Notes: a model not told the origin generated them from the sequence alone. A stretch of 64,000 nucleotides of DNA from Tubulanus polymorphus (GCF_964204645.1 NC_134034.1:13025962-13089961); one strand, 5' to 3'; shown: positions 10,552 through 23,200, counted from the first letter of the stretch. A program made the numbers and translations.

Positions 10552-11595
10552 ATGTCGTCGCACGACGATCAGACGAACCGGAACTCCACCTCCGTCGCGA
10601 CCGTCTGTCGCGTCGATTCGAAAACCTACTTACGCATAGTGGTTAACGTTTACGCCACGTTACCGGTTTGTACCGTAGGATTCGTGTTGAACGTAGTGAC
10701 GTTTTACGTTCTAGCGCGTTACAAAAACGACGTAGCCACCTATTCGATATTGCGCATGTTGGCCGTGTCGGATAACGTCTACCTGGCGATATCGATGACC
10801 TGTTTTCCGGTGCGGTATCTGGTCGGTTTGGCGCAGTACGGCCGGTTGACGTTCCTATTCAAAGAAGACGAAATCTGCCCGATGATCTACCACTACACGG
10901 TCGCCGCTAGAAACATGGCTAAAATGGTCAGGAACTGGATTACGGCTTTGATCAGCCTGGAGCGCACGTCGGTGATCGTGTTTCCGCTACAGGCGCGAAT
11001 CTACGTCACTACCAGGGTTTGTAATCTAGCCGTTGTCGGTATTGTCGGTTTCACGTTCGCCACGCAAGTTTGGCGTTACAATTACAGACAGTTTCAAATG
11101 AGGTCGATCGTCTGCCCGTTCGAAACGGAAGTGATGATCACGGCCGATATTCCCGTGCCAGGGGTGGCTTCGGGTTTCAAACGAACGATGCATATTTTGT
11201 TCATAACGTTTTTGCCGTTTATCGTCATGTTCGCGGCCAACCTGATTTTTGTAGTGTTTCTCACGCGAGCCGCTAAAGCTCGTAAAGCGATGTCCGCTTC
11301 GAAATCTTCGTCAGGCGGTGGTGGCGGCGGCGACCAGTCTAACAACTCGCTCGCCCAACACCAGGCGTCGATTCTCGCCTTCTCCGTAATCGTCGTCTAT
11401 TTGATTTTCGAATTTCCGGTCGCGATCCGGAAGTTGATTTACGTCATAGTGTCCGGTAAAGCGATCGATCCTCGATACGCATTCGAGACGGTTAGCACGT
11501 TCCTCACTCAACTCGATTCCTGCGTTAACTTCCTCGTTTACTGTTTGTCCAGTAGGAAATTTAGGGATCAAGTTCGAAAAAGTTTCGGCGGATGA
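10552..11595 (+). CDS. Rhodopsin-family GPCR, intronless (neuropeptide-receptor-like)
   Basis: One frame of 347 residues with seven hydrophobic segments. The N-terminus has the sequon NST. TM1 contains GFVLNVVTFYVLARY and TM2 LRMLAVSDNVYLAIS. TM3 ends in LERT, a variant of the DRY motif. The third intracellular loop has a poly-glycine stretch, and TM7 ends NFLVYC in place of NPxxY, followed by KFRDQVRKSF, the usual amphipathic helix 8. These traits resemble the FMRFamide/SIFamide-like peptide receptors that are expanded in spiralians, but the ligand cannot be read from sequence. Single-exon structure is common in such expansions. It should act at the plasma membrane. Confidence 0.88.
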   Translation: MSSHDDQTNRNSTSVATVCRVDSKTYLRIVVNVYATLPVCTVGFVLNVVTFYVLARYKNDVATYSILRMLAVSDNVYLAISMTCFPVRYLVGLAQYGRLTFLFKEDEICPMIYHYTVAARNMAKMVRNWITALISLERTSVIVFPLQARIYVTTRVCNLAVVGIVGFTFATQVWRYNYRQFQMRSIVCPFETEVMITADIPVPGVASGFKRTMHILFITFLPFIVMFAANLIFVVFLTRAAKARKAMSASKSSSGGGGGGDQSNNSLAQHQASILAFSVIVVYLIFEFPVAIRKLIYVIVSGKAIDPRYAFETVSTFLTQLDSCVNFLVYCLSSRKFRDQVRKSFGG

Positions 11596-12879
11596 TCCCG
11601 ACGTTACTTCCAGTGAAAAATGCACAAACCTTATGAGATTACGTTAAAAAGGTACCCGTTCCGTGAGGTAAAGTTTCGGTTGGAAAGTTGTGAGTTAGAT
11701 TTGACTCTACAAATGGCCAAAATGTAATTGAAAATTAAACGATCTATCTTGTGGAATGAAAATGGAAACGAACCGATTTTCATCTCAAAGTCAAATCAAA
11801 CTCACCACTTTCACAAAAGCTTCCAAACGTTACCAGTCCCAAACTTTCTATCGACTATTCCTTGCAAAACATTTATAAACCTGTCTCTCATTTTAAAAGG
11901 AAAAGCCCAGGTCCCCAGACTCCGTCAAATCGCTCGATATAGATTAACGAAATCACCCCTAACAGAGAAATCGTTCTTACCACAATTAGGAAAGAGATAC
12001 GATGGATTTGAAATAACTGATCACCCTGCCATCGTTAGTAGAATGTATGCTGGGATTAATCTTTGTGAAACGAGGCCTTAAAGAATTTCCACTCAAATTG
12101 CACAACTTCACCTACGAACGATTCATAAAGGTGTCCTATCTATTTTTTGGGGTTTATGTTTTCTATGATATTGTAACCGCCTATCTGATTTCAAACGCGA
12201 TGTTATGAGAAAATAAAGTTTTTATACCACAAAATAACTACAAATTGATAAAATGCACGTTCCGTTTATTGTACCACATTTAAACGTAAATCATAGATGA
12301 AATGTAACTCAGCAAAATATAATCAATTTAGATATTCTAAAATACATTATGTTTCTTACAAGGGAATGCAACATTGTTACCGACAAAAGATCACAACAAA
12401 AATTCGAAATAAAGACATTAATACACAGATATACATCTTTCTTGGCCGATTTTACCAAGAGCCGTGATAAGGTTTCGGGCGTTCTGCCGCAAGTGTAACG
12501 GGGCTCTGTAAGGCTACCTGTTAGGGGTGGTTATGAACGGATGGGAAGCCGTTCTAATCACGAACTATCGCCGCAGTCGTGAAGGGTTTACCAAGAAGCC
12601 GCCATGCGTCCCCACAGTTCACAGCTGTGATCGGTAGGAGTTCACGAAGAACGAACGTATTCCCCCCGTGAAGTTCGTCATGAAACCATAGCACTTCTAG
12701 TCACTGCTCTCCCAGTACACAGCTGCACAAGGAAAGCGTTCACAACATCTTTCTTATCACTCTCCAGTCCACTTACGCTGTGAGGGAAGTTCGCCAAGCC
12801 GTTTTGTTGTCACTGGTAGCTCTAGTCACTGCATGACCGCAGCTGCGATCCGAACCGAGGGAAACAGTAACGAACCGAT
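11596..12879. other. 3' UTRs of convergent genes
   Basis: The receptor (+) and opsin (-) converge here. AATAAA lies at about 12211 for the receptor. An open frame at 11728-12081 has no recognisable features and is treated as noncoding. Confidence 0.5.
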
Positions 12880-15800
12880 TTAAACAATCTCGATTTCTTC
12901 GGCGTCCGTTCCTTTCGACTGCAGTTGAACAGATTCCGGTTTCAAATCGTCCGCCGTTTCGACGGTGACGTCAGTGACATCTACCGTCGAATCGCGGCGT
13001 ATGCGCAAAATATGTAAAATCACGACGCGCAATTTACTGTTACAAGCAGCGTAGATGATCGGATTGGCGATCGTACAGGATTTGGCGAGTAACGGAGCCA
13101 GGGCGGTTATCTCGGCCGATAGGTTGTCAATCTGGAACGCGCCCAGAACGCCCATGAGTGAGAAAATAGCGTACGGAGTCCAACAGATGAAGTAGGACGC
13201 TACCATTAGCAGTGACATCTGAAGAACGAGAATAATTTGGATTCATTAAGCGAGGCTTCGAGAAAGGCGTTATAGAAGTGGCTTTAGGAGTGGTCAAACG
13301 TTTATAACAGGGGTTCGAATAGGTTATCGGTAATCATGTATAGCGTGTTAACTTGTAGGGGATAATAGCAAGCTGTAGTGGTTGGGGCGGGATGTGCTTC
13401 GTTGATGCATGGATATAATGTAGTTTGAAAAAAAGTTTGTTGGAGTCTGGTATTTAAGGTCTTGAGTTGAGTTGCGTTTGTGTCTAGGCTTAGGGAGCCT
13501 CTGGTAACGGGTCGATAAAAGTATAAAATATATATATATATCTTTGAAAGATATAGGCCTACCTGCTATGTCCAAATCGAAACCCCGCAGAATTTATGAT
13601 GAGGTGAAGTTCAAGATTCAAAAGGTCGAAAGCAACCACGAGAAAGCGTTGTTCTGATCAACTTACCCTTGACATCCTCGATTGAATTGCCTTCCATTTT
13701 TTGTAAGCAGTCGATTCCGGTTGTCGGTTGTTTTTGGCCCGTTGCCTGATCTTCAGGAATATACTGGTATAAAAGAAAACCAACACGGAAAACGGCACCA
13801 GGAAACAACCGACGAACATGACGGCTATGAACGATAGATTGACCGGGTTTGGGTTGAACCAGTCAACCGAACAGGCCGTCTAAAAGTAAAAACAACGAAA
13901 TAATGAGTTATTTGTCTTCGTGGGAGCAAAATGCAAACAATGTTGGGAAAAAATTACTCCGAAGTCTCAGAAGAATGAATAAAATCATTTTTGTTTTGTC
14001 CACGCGACCTCTGCGGGTCAACGATGATAGTAATGGTAATAATTTTTCGTCGCTCCACTACGTTTCGGAGTATCACGATAGAACATAGATTAATAAGTTA
14101 TCATGTTACTTCATATATATGAAAATTTGTCGCTCCACTACGTTTCGGAGTATCACGATAGAACATAGATTAATAAGTTATCATGTTACTCCATATATAT
14201 GAAAATTTGATAACATGACAGCAGAAAGTGTTTTAAAAGTTTCAACTTGGTTGCAGTTTCTACTAACATTTTTAGTTTAACTATTACTTTAAAAGTGTAC
14301 TGCAAAAATATTAAAAAGGGTATTAACCAGACCAATAGATATTTAACTTATCACATACTATGCTCATTTTACTATCCATCAACTTTGGGACATTATTTTA
14401 GGATACTTGCAAATAAAACGGCGATTGTGGTGTATCAATTAGTAATAAAATATTAAAACCTGAATATTTCCGTGGCTTTGTAATGAGTTAAGACGGCAAA
14501 GCTATAACAGAAAACCGTGCGACGATCAGTCGGTTTGACGTACGTTCAACCAGTTACAGTTCGTCCATTCGTTTCAATCGGACCAATTCATTTGGACCCG
14601 AATCATAAAGATCTCTTACAAAACTGATAAATGAATATATAACCTACTCCCATTGGTTCTATGGCGTATCTACTCCAACCGGAAGCTGGTAAAGCGGCCC
14701 ACACTAACGCGTAAAACCAGATCAGGGCTATGTTCCGATAGATTCTTTTCTTCACCGTTTTCATTCGTCCTCCTGAAAAAAGGCAACATCTCGTTCAGTT
14801 ATTGTGAAGGGGTTTAGGAAGCGAGCGAGGAGAAGATTCCACCAGTCCCGGGGTCGAGTGTTTATATCCACAGTGAACTACGACGATCTACAATCCTTAG
14901 CGTACCCAACTGTGTGCGTGTCTGACACTAATATTCGTAGTGAAAGTGAAAGATGTAGATTTACGTAGTTTTCAAATATGTCGTGTTTATTGAAGTTTTA
15001 AGGTGAATGTCAAATCGTCTGGTTCGACCGGCCTCCACAATTGAGGATTTTTGACTATAGATTCAGGGTTTAATTGTAACACTCCCCAGTTCCACAGATG
15101 TGTGGGTTTGATTTGATTCTGAATACAGTTCCACAGCTGTGTGGGTTTGATTTGACTCTGCACACGGTTCCACAGTTGTGTGGGTTTAATTTGACCCTGA
15201 ACCCAGTTCCACAGTTGTGTGTATTCAATCTGACTCCGGGTCCAGTTCCACAGTTGAGTAAGTTGTATTTTGACCCTGAACCCAGTTCCACAGTTGTGTG
15301 GATTCAATCTGACTCCGGGTCCAGTTCCACAGTTGAGTAAGTTGTATTTTGACACTGGACCCAGTTCCAAAGTCGTAATTTGACACCGGGTCTCTGGCTG
15401 TACAGTTCTAATTTACAACTCTTACTTTTCATATCACCACAAATGACGTCATATCTTTGTTTGCTGATCGCCGCGAGTGTCCATAAACTGGCGATTCCGA
15501 ATAGAAAACCCGAAAACCCATTGATAGTACACCCAGTCTCGCCAAGACTCTTCGGCCAACCATTCTACAAAATATGAGAAAATTAATTGAGTTAATCTCT
15601 GAGATATCATTTAGTCATTACACCGAATGCTGGTCAAAACGGGCTTTATATCGTCGACGAGCGAGGGTATTGTGGTTCGTGTGCGCATCAACATTTAAGA
15701 TTCCATCCCAATTATTGTTAATGGCGGCACTATACTTCAGCACTAGCAGATTCGATTTGTGACGTGTCGATAGTGATGACCAACTAGGTGTCGCTGAAGT

Positions 15801-16864
15801 GCGGTAGGACATTAATTGCTGTCATGGCAATAGAGGATCCCGCTCGTGACAAGTGGGAAACCGCCAGGTGTCGCTGCTGTGCGGTAGGACATTAATTACT
15901 GTCTGGCAATAGAGGATTCCGTTTGTGACAAGTGAGGAATCACCAGGTGTCGATAGTGCCCATTAGGACAACAACTCCTGTGACATTAGAGGATTCCACT
16001 TCTTATGGCAAGTAAGGATCTTCGAGGCGTGCTAGTGCGCTGTAGCATAACAATACCAATGAAACCAATTCAGTCTTAGCTAAGGGTGAAATAGACTTCT
16101 TTTCTAGTTGAAGAATCATAGAGAATTATCACAACTTACGTTGAAAAAGGCGACAACCGCTACGGAATATGAGAACATGGTGACGCAAATATCAGCGACA
16201 GCTAAATTAGCGATCAGCATAAAATCAGGTCCTTTTAACGATCTGTACGAGTAGATAGCTATCAGTATTAAACTATTAGCAACAGTAGATACCAATCCTA
16301 GAAATAATAGAGAATTAGAATATGTTACAGATATCGCGACATCAATTCCAGATAGTTCAACACTTGGGTGCGGGGTTAATTCATACGACTCATTGCAGTA
16401 GCATTGTTGGTTTAATCTCATCCCGAATCTATAGTTTCACAGAATATGTGTTGGTTTGAATTTGACTCTGTCCGGTTAAATTTGACTCTGAACCCAGTTT
16501 CACAGTTGTGCAGTTTTTATTTGACCCTAAACCCAGTTGCACAGGTTGTGTGAATTTAATTTGACTCAGCACCCGGTTCAAAAATTTGGATCCATTTCCA
16601 CGGTGGTTTTGCGAGTTCGTTGCGACGCGAGTTCCACAATTCAACTTCGACAATCCCTTCGGAACACAATAAATAAATGAATAAAACTTTTTGATTCAAC
16701 TCGATAAGAAAAAACTACGAATACTTACCGACTACTAGTAGATAGAACCCACCGATTACATTATAAGGATATGTTAGATGTTTCACTTTAGAACTGTCTC
16801 CATATTGCAACGCGTTGTCCAATTCAACTGATGTAGTATTAGGCGCTGCGTATAATATCTCCAT
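12880..16864 (-). CDS. Opsin, six exons
   Basis: Six exons join in frame: 16864-16729, 16297-16140, 15564-15426, 14772-14648, 13879-13667 and 13218-12880, giving 369 residues. Key residues are visible. Lys303 sits in LAKSCTIANPIIY, exactly six residues before the NPxxY asparagine, as in the retinal Schiff-base lysine 296. Cys110 in GETGC and Cys189 in TACSVDW form the conserved disulfide. Glu183 lies six residues before Cys189, the position of the Glu181 counterion used by bistable opsins. The TM3 counterion position (Glu113 in bovine rhodopsin) is Asn, and the E/DRY motif reads KQRY. TM6 has the opsin CWTPYA motif. The protein should form a light-absorbing receptor. The ACSVDW loop recalls Opn5, peropsin and Go-type groups rather than visual ciliary opsins; subgroup is uncertain. 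Confidence 0.92.
14047..14208. repeat. 80-bp tandem duplication in an opsin intron
   Basis: Two near-identical units beginning CGCTCCACTACGTTTCGGAG lie head to tail between opsin exons 4 and 5. Confidence 0.85.
15080..15372. repeat. About 39-bp minisatellite with CAGTTCCACAG core
   Basis: Seven to eight degenerate units, each with CAGTTCCACAG followed by TTGTGTGGGTTTGATTTGAC-type sequence, lie in the opsin intron between exons 3 and 4. Weaker copies are at 16436-16590 and 22408-22565. The core is shared with the ends of the M1 MITEs. Confidence 0.85.
15778..16035 (-). repeat. Degenerate 77-bp minisatellite in an opsin intron
   Basis: Three to four diverged units contain CAGGTGTCGCT, GGTAGGACAT, GGCAATAGAGGATTCC and GACAAGTG. 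Read in reverse complement, this is the same unit as the array at 58466-59185. Confidence 0.8.
16436..16590. repeat. Degenerate CAGTTCCACAG-type tandem repeat
   Basis: Three or four weak units, with phrases such as CCCAGTTTCACAGTTGTG and TTTGACTCTG, in the first opsin intron. Confidence 0.6.
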
Positions 16865-17084
16865 TCTGAATACAGTTCTGGTCGAAGTACGACAAAAAGA
16901 TTCTTGCTTCGGCTTCGATCAAAGTGTTCATTTCATCGTACGTCCAATTATAAGCGAATTTCCTAATATTTGATCCTGTTCCACTGTTGTTGGTTTAACG
17001 AATTTAAGATATAAAAAGTAAATTTGACCCTGCGAATGGACTTAAACCTTCAGCAACTGTGGAACAGGTGAAATATTTACAGCA

Positions 17085-17345
17085 GTCTCAACGCTACCGA
17101 GTTCCCTGATTCCCAACTCAATGAAATATGTTCAATGGCCCCTCACTGCCGAGTTCCCTGATTCTCAACTCGGTGAAATATTTACAGCAGTCCCAACGCT
17201 ACCGAGTTCCCTGATTCTATATGTTCAATGGCCCGTCACTGCCGAGCTCCCTAACCCTCAACTCGGTGAAATATCTTCAGTTCCAAAGTTACCGCCGAAC
17301 TCTAAATCCTATTTTCGGTCTGACGCCGAGTTGCTGAGATCCTGT
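17085..17345. repeat. Degenerate tandem repeat upstream of the opsin
   Basis: Units around CCGAGTTCCCTGATTC and CTCAACTCGGTGAAATAT are repeated about four times. No gene is seen from 16865 to 18370; the opsin promoter should lie in its right-hand side. Confidence 0.6.
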
Positions 17346-18370
17346 CAACTCACTCAGTACTGGGAACTCTTCGTGTATCAGTATTGATGACGAACTGTCT
17401 TAACGACTATTTATGAGTCCGCGAGAGTGATTTCGTGTATTCACAATAACACGCGTCAGGTAAAGACAGTTAATGCGAATGATGAACTAATTCTAATGGA
17501 GTGATAATTATACCGTCTGTCTGCCTGGACTCGCCCATTAGTGTTTCAGCGTTTCGTGATTGCTACATTAACGGTCTCACCTCGTGTTTAGTTACTGTTG
17601 AACATGTTGCAGGATAACGGCCGTACGGGTCTTAAACAAAAATTCATCTAACGCAGAAACGATAAAACTCGAGAGGTTTCGCGAAGTAAAAGTGGGCTAC
17701 TTTCAAATCAGCCCACTGGTGGTGGTATAGAGCATTTCTATCGTTATTGTACCTGAGTAGTGGATTTGATATAACACATGATTGTTGTGTTAATTAGAAT
17801 ATCAGGTCCAAATGTTAATCAATTCTCCTGTATTCGTAAACATATCTTCTTAGAAACGCGCGTGGCCACCGGTTGAATCAAGCGCACTGCGCGCGCGAGT
17901 GGTTGACCGTCGATTTTCTGCATGCGCAGATTACACTATTTTCATGGAAATTCTAAAAATTTTAAAGATTTTTTTGGGATTAAAATCAAGACTAGGGGTC
18001 AGTTTCATAGACTAGAAGTTAGTTTTATAAACTAGCAGACACTTTCATAAGCTCTGTGAGTTTGCTAATCGTTAAAAGGTATTAATCTATTTCATAAATC
18101 TTCTTTTTTTCAGCGCCGTTTGTTCTTGTGTGAAGATGAAGTTGTTCTTCGCTGTTACAACGAAAAAGAATTAAATCTAACGAATGACGTGTTTTCATAA
18201 TATTCTATTCATTAAAGCACACACTTCTTGTCAATAAACGACGTTCGCGGGGGTATGCACGTTTGATAACACTATGATAAATCGTCCAAATGATACCGTG
18301 CCGTATTCTAGCGAAACCCGAATCAAATCCCCGACAAACCAGTCCGTTTAATCTGGGTGCATGCATATGT

Positions 18371-21300
18371 TTAGATTTTGAGCGAGTACGAGCATAAAGA
18401 AGCGAGTTTCTTGGCGCAATTCACGTCGTTCCATTTTCCGATTTGTCTCAATTCAGTGCAGTCTTCGTCGTGGGAGTTATTCGGTTCATTTGGACTCCAG
18501 TATTTGAAATGACTCTGTAAAATATGTTTTTTTAAAGTTTAAACTTAAGATCGAATTCGACGATGACCGGTTTGGGCGGCAAGCGGCAACGCGCTTTAGT
18601 CGCTTGACGACGCCATTGGAAATGAAACGCGATTAGAATATGACACAGATTCTGGGTAGTTTCCTTTCATTTCAAACACTGTTTTGTTACTTTAAAGGTC
18701 CTAGTAGTTTCTATATTCCCATTTTCTAGCTACATAACACCCTCCAGTAGTTTTTTCATCCCCATTTTCTAATAGGTTTACTATTACTTTACACACTCCA
18801 GTAGTTTCTATATTCCCATTTTCTAGCTACATAACACCCTCCAGTAGTTTTTTCATCCCCATTTTCTAATAGGTTTACTATTACTTTACACACTCCAGTA
18901 GTTTCTATATTCCCATTTTCTAGCTACATAACACCCTCCAGTAGTTTTTTCATCCCCATTTTCTAATAGGTTTACTATTACTTTACACACTCCAGTAGTT
19001 TCTATATTCCCATTTTCTAGCTACATAACACCCTCCAGTAGTTTTTTCATCCCCATTTTCTAATAGGTTTACTATTACTTTACACACTCCAGTAGTTTCT
19101 ATATCACCATAAACGTTACTTTATGAATCACATTTGCCTACATATCCCAATGATTTAGTTTCTAGATCCCAATTGCCATCCGTTTTTCATAATTAGTTAA
19201 AAAGGCGAAGTTTTCATTCTGTCTAAATCTAATTTTTGCCGGAGTCTCTATAGATGAAGATTTAAGCTTATGTGACTCGAAGGATGACTGAATCATCGCT
19301 TATTTTCCGAGATTTTCCTGATACGAAAAAAATGCAAAAGAAAAAAAAGTTTATAAATCAATTGATTGTTACGTACATCGATTATGTGCAAGCCTTCGTG
19401 TTCGACATCTTGGTTGCCGATTCGCAATGCGTTACTGCTCTTGTCCAGTGCTAGATGTAAAGAAAGGAAAACTAAATAATTCGTAGGTGTTTAGATTCGT
19501 GACGTGACGTCCATATGAAGCAAAAATGTTTGACTTCCAACGCTGATAAAATAAATGATGTTATATCTGTCTACGTGAAAAACATCGGCAATTTTTATAC
19601 GTCTTGTTTTTGAAATAATATATCGTCCTCTTACCCCTGACGACTCCATTTTCCTCCAAGCTTTCAATTTCGACCAATCGTCCCAATTGCCTCTTACACT
19701 CGGCTTGGGCCCCGTTGAGAGTTTGACTGTTGGTGAACAATTTCAAGCTTTTAGCGCCATATTGCGTCCATCCGGGTCTTCTACCTAGAATTTCAACGAT
19801 GTGTACAAAATCATAGAATTACCTACTTCCAAGATGGCCGCTAGTCTAGTTTAGTGGGGTACGTTTGGTTATTAGTTCCGCATAGTTGGGACTAACTATA
19901 CCAGGGCCGAAGGGTGCAAGGGAGCAGATGCTCATCAAGAAATTTTCGAAACGTGCACTTTTTGCAAATCCTTTAGAACTGCCCGCTTTCTGGTTTCACT
20001 GCCCCCCCCCCACAAAAAAAAATGAAATTCAAATGCTAGGTACAGCCGTCCTTGATGAAAAACAACGATGACGTCATGTACACTCACCCCAGATCTGGCA
20101 GACGAATCGATATTTCTTATTGACACTGATGTCGTTCCATTTAGAGTTTTTGTACATGTGCACGCTGTCTTCGTTGCGAGCGTTGTTCGGTTCACCTCTA
20201 TTCCAGTTGGTGAATATGTTACCCTAGAAAATAACAGCGTTTCATCATGAAATCAGCCCCATCATTTTCACAAAGATCGATTATCGAAACGCAACAAATA
20301 CAGAGGTTATTTTCACTCATGCGCGTCATATTGGACGCCTTTATGTGAGTTTTTGCACCGTACTTCAGCGTTTAATAGCCACTTAGGCGCTCGGCAGCCA
20401 ATATAGAAGTCTTGTTGCCATTAGTTTTATCCACTGAACTCCGTCATTATTGGTTGGCAAATACAATAAGTGTTTTATTAAATTAATGACAGACCCTCGG
20501 CGTTAGTAAATCCCTTTTCTAGTTAAAGGCAAGTCTTCGGCACTTGTTGGCAAACAAACACCAAGTGCAAAACCTCTTATATTTCGCTCATTTTCTCCAA
20601 TTAAATACACAAACCCGTCCCCATCCCGTACACTGGGGGAGAAGGGTGGCGGGGCGTGGATAACAGGTAATATACAGATTGAGATCCACTTTTATACGTC
20701 GGTACCTGATTGATTAGAATACGAACTCGATTTATCAAATCAAAACTGACGAGGTTTTGAACTACCCCTAAAGTCGTCGGACAGAGTGGACGAGCCCCGG
20801 TGACTATGAAAAGAATGATGACAATGATACAAATGTCAATATCATAAGGCTTATCCATCGAAAGCTATTTTCGAAACAACATACAATGGTTACTACAATA
20901 ACTATTATATAACATAAACATACCATGATAGAACATTTTAGGAAAACTGACTACCCCTTAAGTCGTCAGTACTGACTGGTAATCGAATAAACGTCTTGCC
21001 CATCCAAATAGAACACGACTCTATAGGTCCCATGGTAAATAACCTCAAGCTAATACGTACTTCGTTTGAGTGGGCGCCTTCGATGCGTTTGTCATTGTAA
21101 ACAATCCACGCGTTGCCGGCGTTAGAAGTGACGAGCGTGGCTGAAATACATTATCAAAGTTAAGTAAAATCACCTGGAAATCATGTAATTTAGACTATAT
21201 TGTCGCGGTATATGTAGTGTGTACAAAAATCCCACGGATATACTCAACTAGTTTTAAACTAGTTTATTTAGGGTAACACCCTAGAAATAATTCATATGTG

Positions 21301-22753
21301 ATACTTTAACCGGAACCACAATATTCGGGTCTACATTGACAATAGCATTGCTTGTTTTTCCTACATATTGTTATCGTTATTCAAAATACCAAAAGTACAT
21401 TTACTAAGGTAAAGGATGTTCTATTCTGCTATCAAAACTAATGACGCCTAGCTTCGTTAGCGTTCATTCAAAACATTAGTAAGTTTAGATACTATCAGTA
21501 TACGATCGTACTATTAAATCTTCGTTTGGTAATATAGCGTAATGGTTTTTTGCAATGAGAACAGGACATAGTTTGAAATACCCCGAGTATTGTGCGAACG
21601 AGCCGTTTTATTAACCTTGCATTGAAACAGTAAAAGACTTTGAAGTGCTTGCTTTCGCTACGATATCTTTAGATACGATAGCAGCGAAAGCTCGCACTGC
21701 AAATAAATCTAGTTAATCGACAAAGTACTATCCATCTTTTACTGATTCAATGCAAGGTTAACACCAGGGGCCAGTTGCTCAAAGGTTGGTTAGAATTAAC
21801 CAGTAGATTGTTGGGGATTAAAAGTTCATTGTTACTATGGTATTTATCCACTGGTTATCTTTAACCAATTTTTGAGCAACTGGGCCCCGGTGGCTCCATT
21901 GCATAACACTCAGGGCGTTTCAACCCATAACTGTTCTCTCCGCAAAAAGCAAAAACCATAAAGCTGTATTACCAAACAAAATAGATACAGTCAAAGCTCG
22001 TTATAATAAGATAAGCTAAGACCTTGACGCTTCTTAAAATTGAGTATAATTGATGTCGAGTCAGTTAATAGTCCTGTTTTGTATACTATGTCAACTCTCA
22101 TGATGCCCCATTCGTTATACCGCCTAAATTCTGACAGTCCCAGGACTGGCGCTATAACGAGCTATCTATCAGTGTAGCGTTGTTCATACCTTGGACTGCC
22201 TCCTGTTCTATCAAGCTGCTAATACGAGCAAGTTTACCGCCCTTAGCCGCGCAATTCTTAGCAGCGTCCGCGTTCGTTTTCTTCGCCTTTTCCAGGTAGA
22301 AGCATTTGTTACCAGCGTGGAACCATCTACCCTTACAGCCGGCTGGAAATTTAATAAAAAAACATTTCCGAGGTTATATGTGGTTTTGAAATTTGAAGGT
22401 TGGTTCAGGACCGAGTTCCGCAGTTGTAATTCGACTGTGGATCTAGTTCCACAGTTGAGTGGGTTTCATTTCACTCAGGATTCAGTTCCACAGTTGTGTG
22501 GATTTGATTTGACTCCGGACCCAAATCAACAGCTGTGTGGGAGCACAGTTTTACATTTGTGTCGATTTTATTTGATATTGCAGACACTTCTGCCACGGTT
22601 TGCGGTAGTTGTTTGGCCTGAACATTTGCTTACGGGACGAATAAAAATGAAGGCGTTGCCTAGACTCAGATATTGAATACCGATACTATAAAAATACCGA
22701 CCTTGAGCCGCAGCGGCGAAGCCGATAACCAATAAGGCAACGGCAATTTTCAT
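18371..22753 (-). CDS. Secreted lectin with two C-type lectin domains
   Basis: Seven coding exons join in frame: 22753-22702, 22342-22190, 21140-21061, 20223-20088, 19784-19635, 19450-19377 and 18514-18371, giving 262 residues. The start follows a splice acceptor, and the first residues form a signal peptide (MKIAVALLVIGFAAAAQ). Domain 1 spans exons 2-4 (KCFYLEK, NCAAKGGKL, FTNWNRGEPNN, SKWNDIS, FVCQ) and domain 2 exons 5-7 (AECKRQLGRL, YWSPNEPNNSHDEDC, KWNDVNC, LC). The two halves share a three-exon plan, so they arose by internal duplication. Both carry EPN and WND motifs, associated with calcium-dependent mannose-type binding. Domain 1 lacks both cysteines of the inner disulfide (EDSV and WNDISV). 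Domain 2 has RPGW where the usual N-terminal cysteine would be. Function in innate recognition or adhesion is inference. Confidence 0.92.
18699..19100. repeat. 97-bp minisatellite in the last lectin intron
   Basis: About four nearly identical 97-bp units, each with two half-units CTCCAGTAGTTTCTATATTC and CTCCAGTAGTTTTTTCATCC, suggesting an older duplication of a half-length unit. Confidence 0.9.
21611..21761. mobile_element. MITE-like element with TTAACCTTGCATTGAA ends
   Basis: TTAACCTTGCATTGAAACAG at the left end is mirrored by CTGATTCAATGCAAGGTTAA at the right, with one mismatch in about 27 bases. The interior holds a second inverted stretch around GCTTTCGCT/AGCGAAAGC. It lies in a lectin intron, beside an M2 element. 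Confidence 0.75.
21766..21889. mobile_element. MITE-like element, family M2
   Basis: AGGGGCCAGTTGCTCAAAGG at the left is mirrored by TTGAGCAACTGGGCCCC at the right, with inner TTAACCAG/CTGGTTA repeats. This is the best preserved of the three copies in the window. Confidence 0.75.
22408..22565. repeat. CAGTTCCACAG-type tandem repeat in a lectin intron
   Basis: Four units of about 38-40 bp with AGTTCCACAGTTG and GATTTGACTC phrases, matching the array at 15080-15372. It lies between lectin coding exons 1 and 2. Confidence 0.75.
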
Positions 22754-23135
22754 TTTCAGCTGAAAAAGAGAGAATTTCAAAGTTCGGACGAAATCTCGAC
22801 GCGCATGACAAAGTGATACGCTAATTATCTTGTGTTGTGTACGAGAAACTGGAAACACGATTTTGTGAAACATGTTTGTGTGTCCTGCGTTTCCCTGCAC
22901 GTCGCGTTCGTAGTGCTTTCATCACGAGGGAAATACGGTCTCGATCCCGTTAATCTCCTATGATTAAACCGGTAGGATTCAAACGCCGATTGGAAGTGAT
23001 TAATCCGATTGACTTCGCCAGAAATCGCCCACAAGAATAGTACGAAACCAGTAGCGCCACAAGAAAAGTACGAAATCAGTAACGCCCCACAAGAATACGC
23101 CCCACAAGAATGATATATCAAAATCGGTTACTTAC

Positions 23136-23175
23136 GCGATACTCGTCTCGATGGAGCGACGTTCTGCGGAACAGA
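23136..23175 (-). other. Predicted 5' noncoding exon of the lectin gene
   Basis: A GTAAGTAA donor begins at 23135 (minus strand) and a TATA box lies about 30 bases upstream of the left limit given here. The downstream acceptor CTTTTTCAG just before the lectin ATG would join it. The transcription start is an estimate. Confidence 0.5.
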
Positions 23176-23200
23176 TGTATCCGCCAGCGATGAAAAGCAT

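Noticed and set aside
11728-12081. 117-residue open frame after the intronless GPCR
   Set aside because: No family motif, basic and low-complexity, and located before the AATAAA of the receptor; most likely 3' UTR.
15098-15340. Repetitive open frames on both strands at the CAGTTCCACAG array
   Set aside because: Several frames stay open because the unit length is close to a multiple of three; they lie in an opsin intron.
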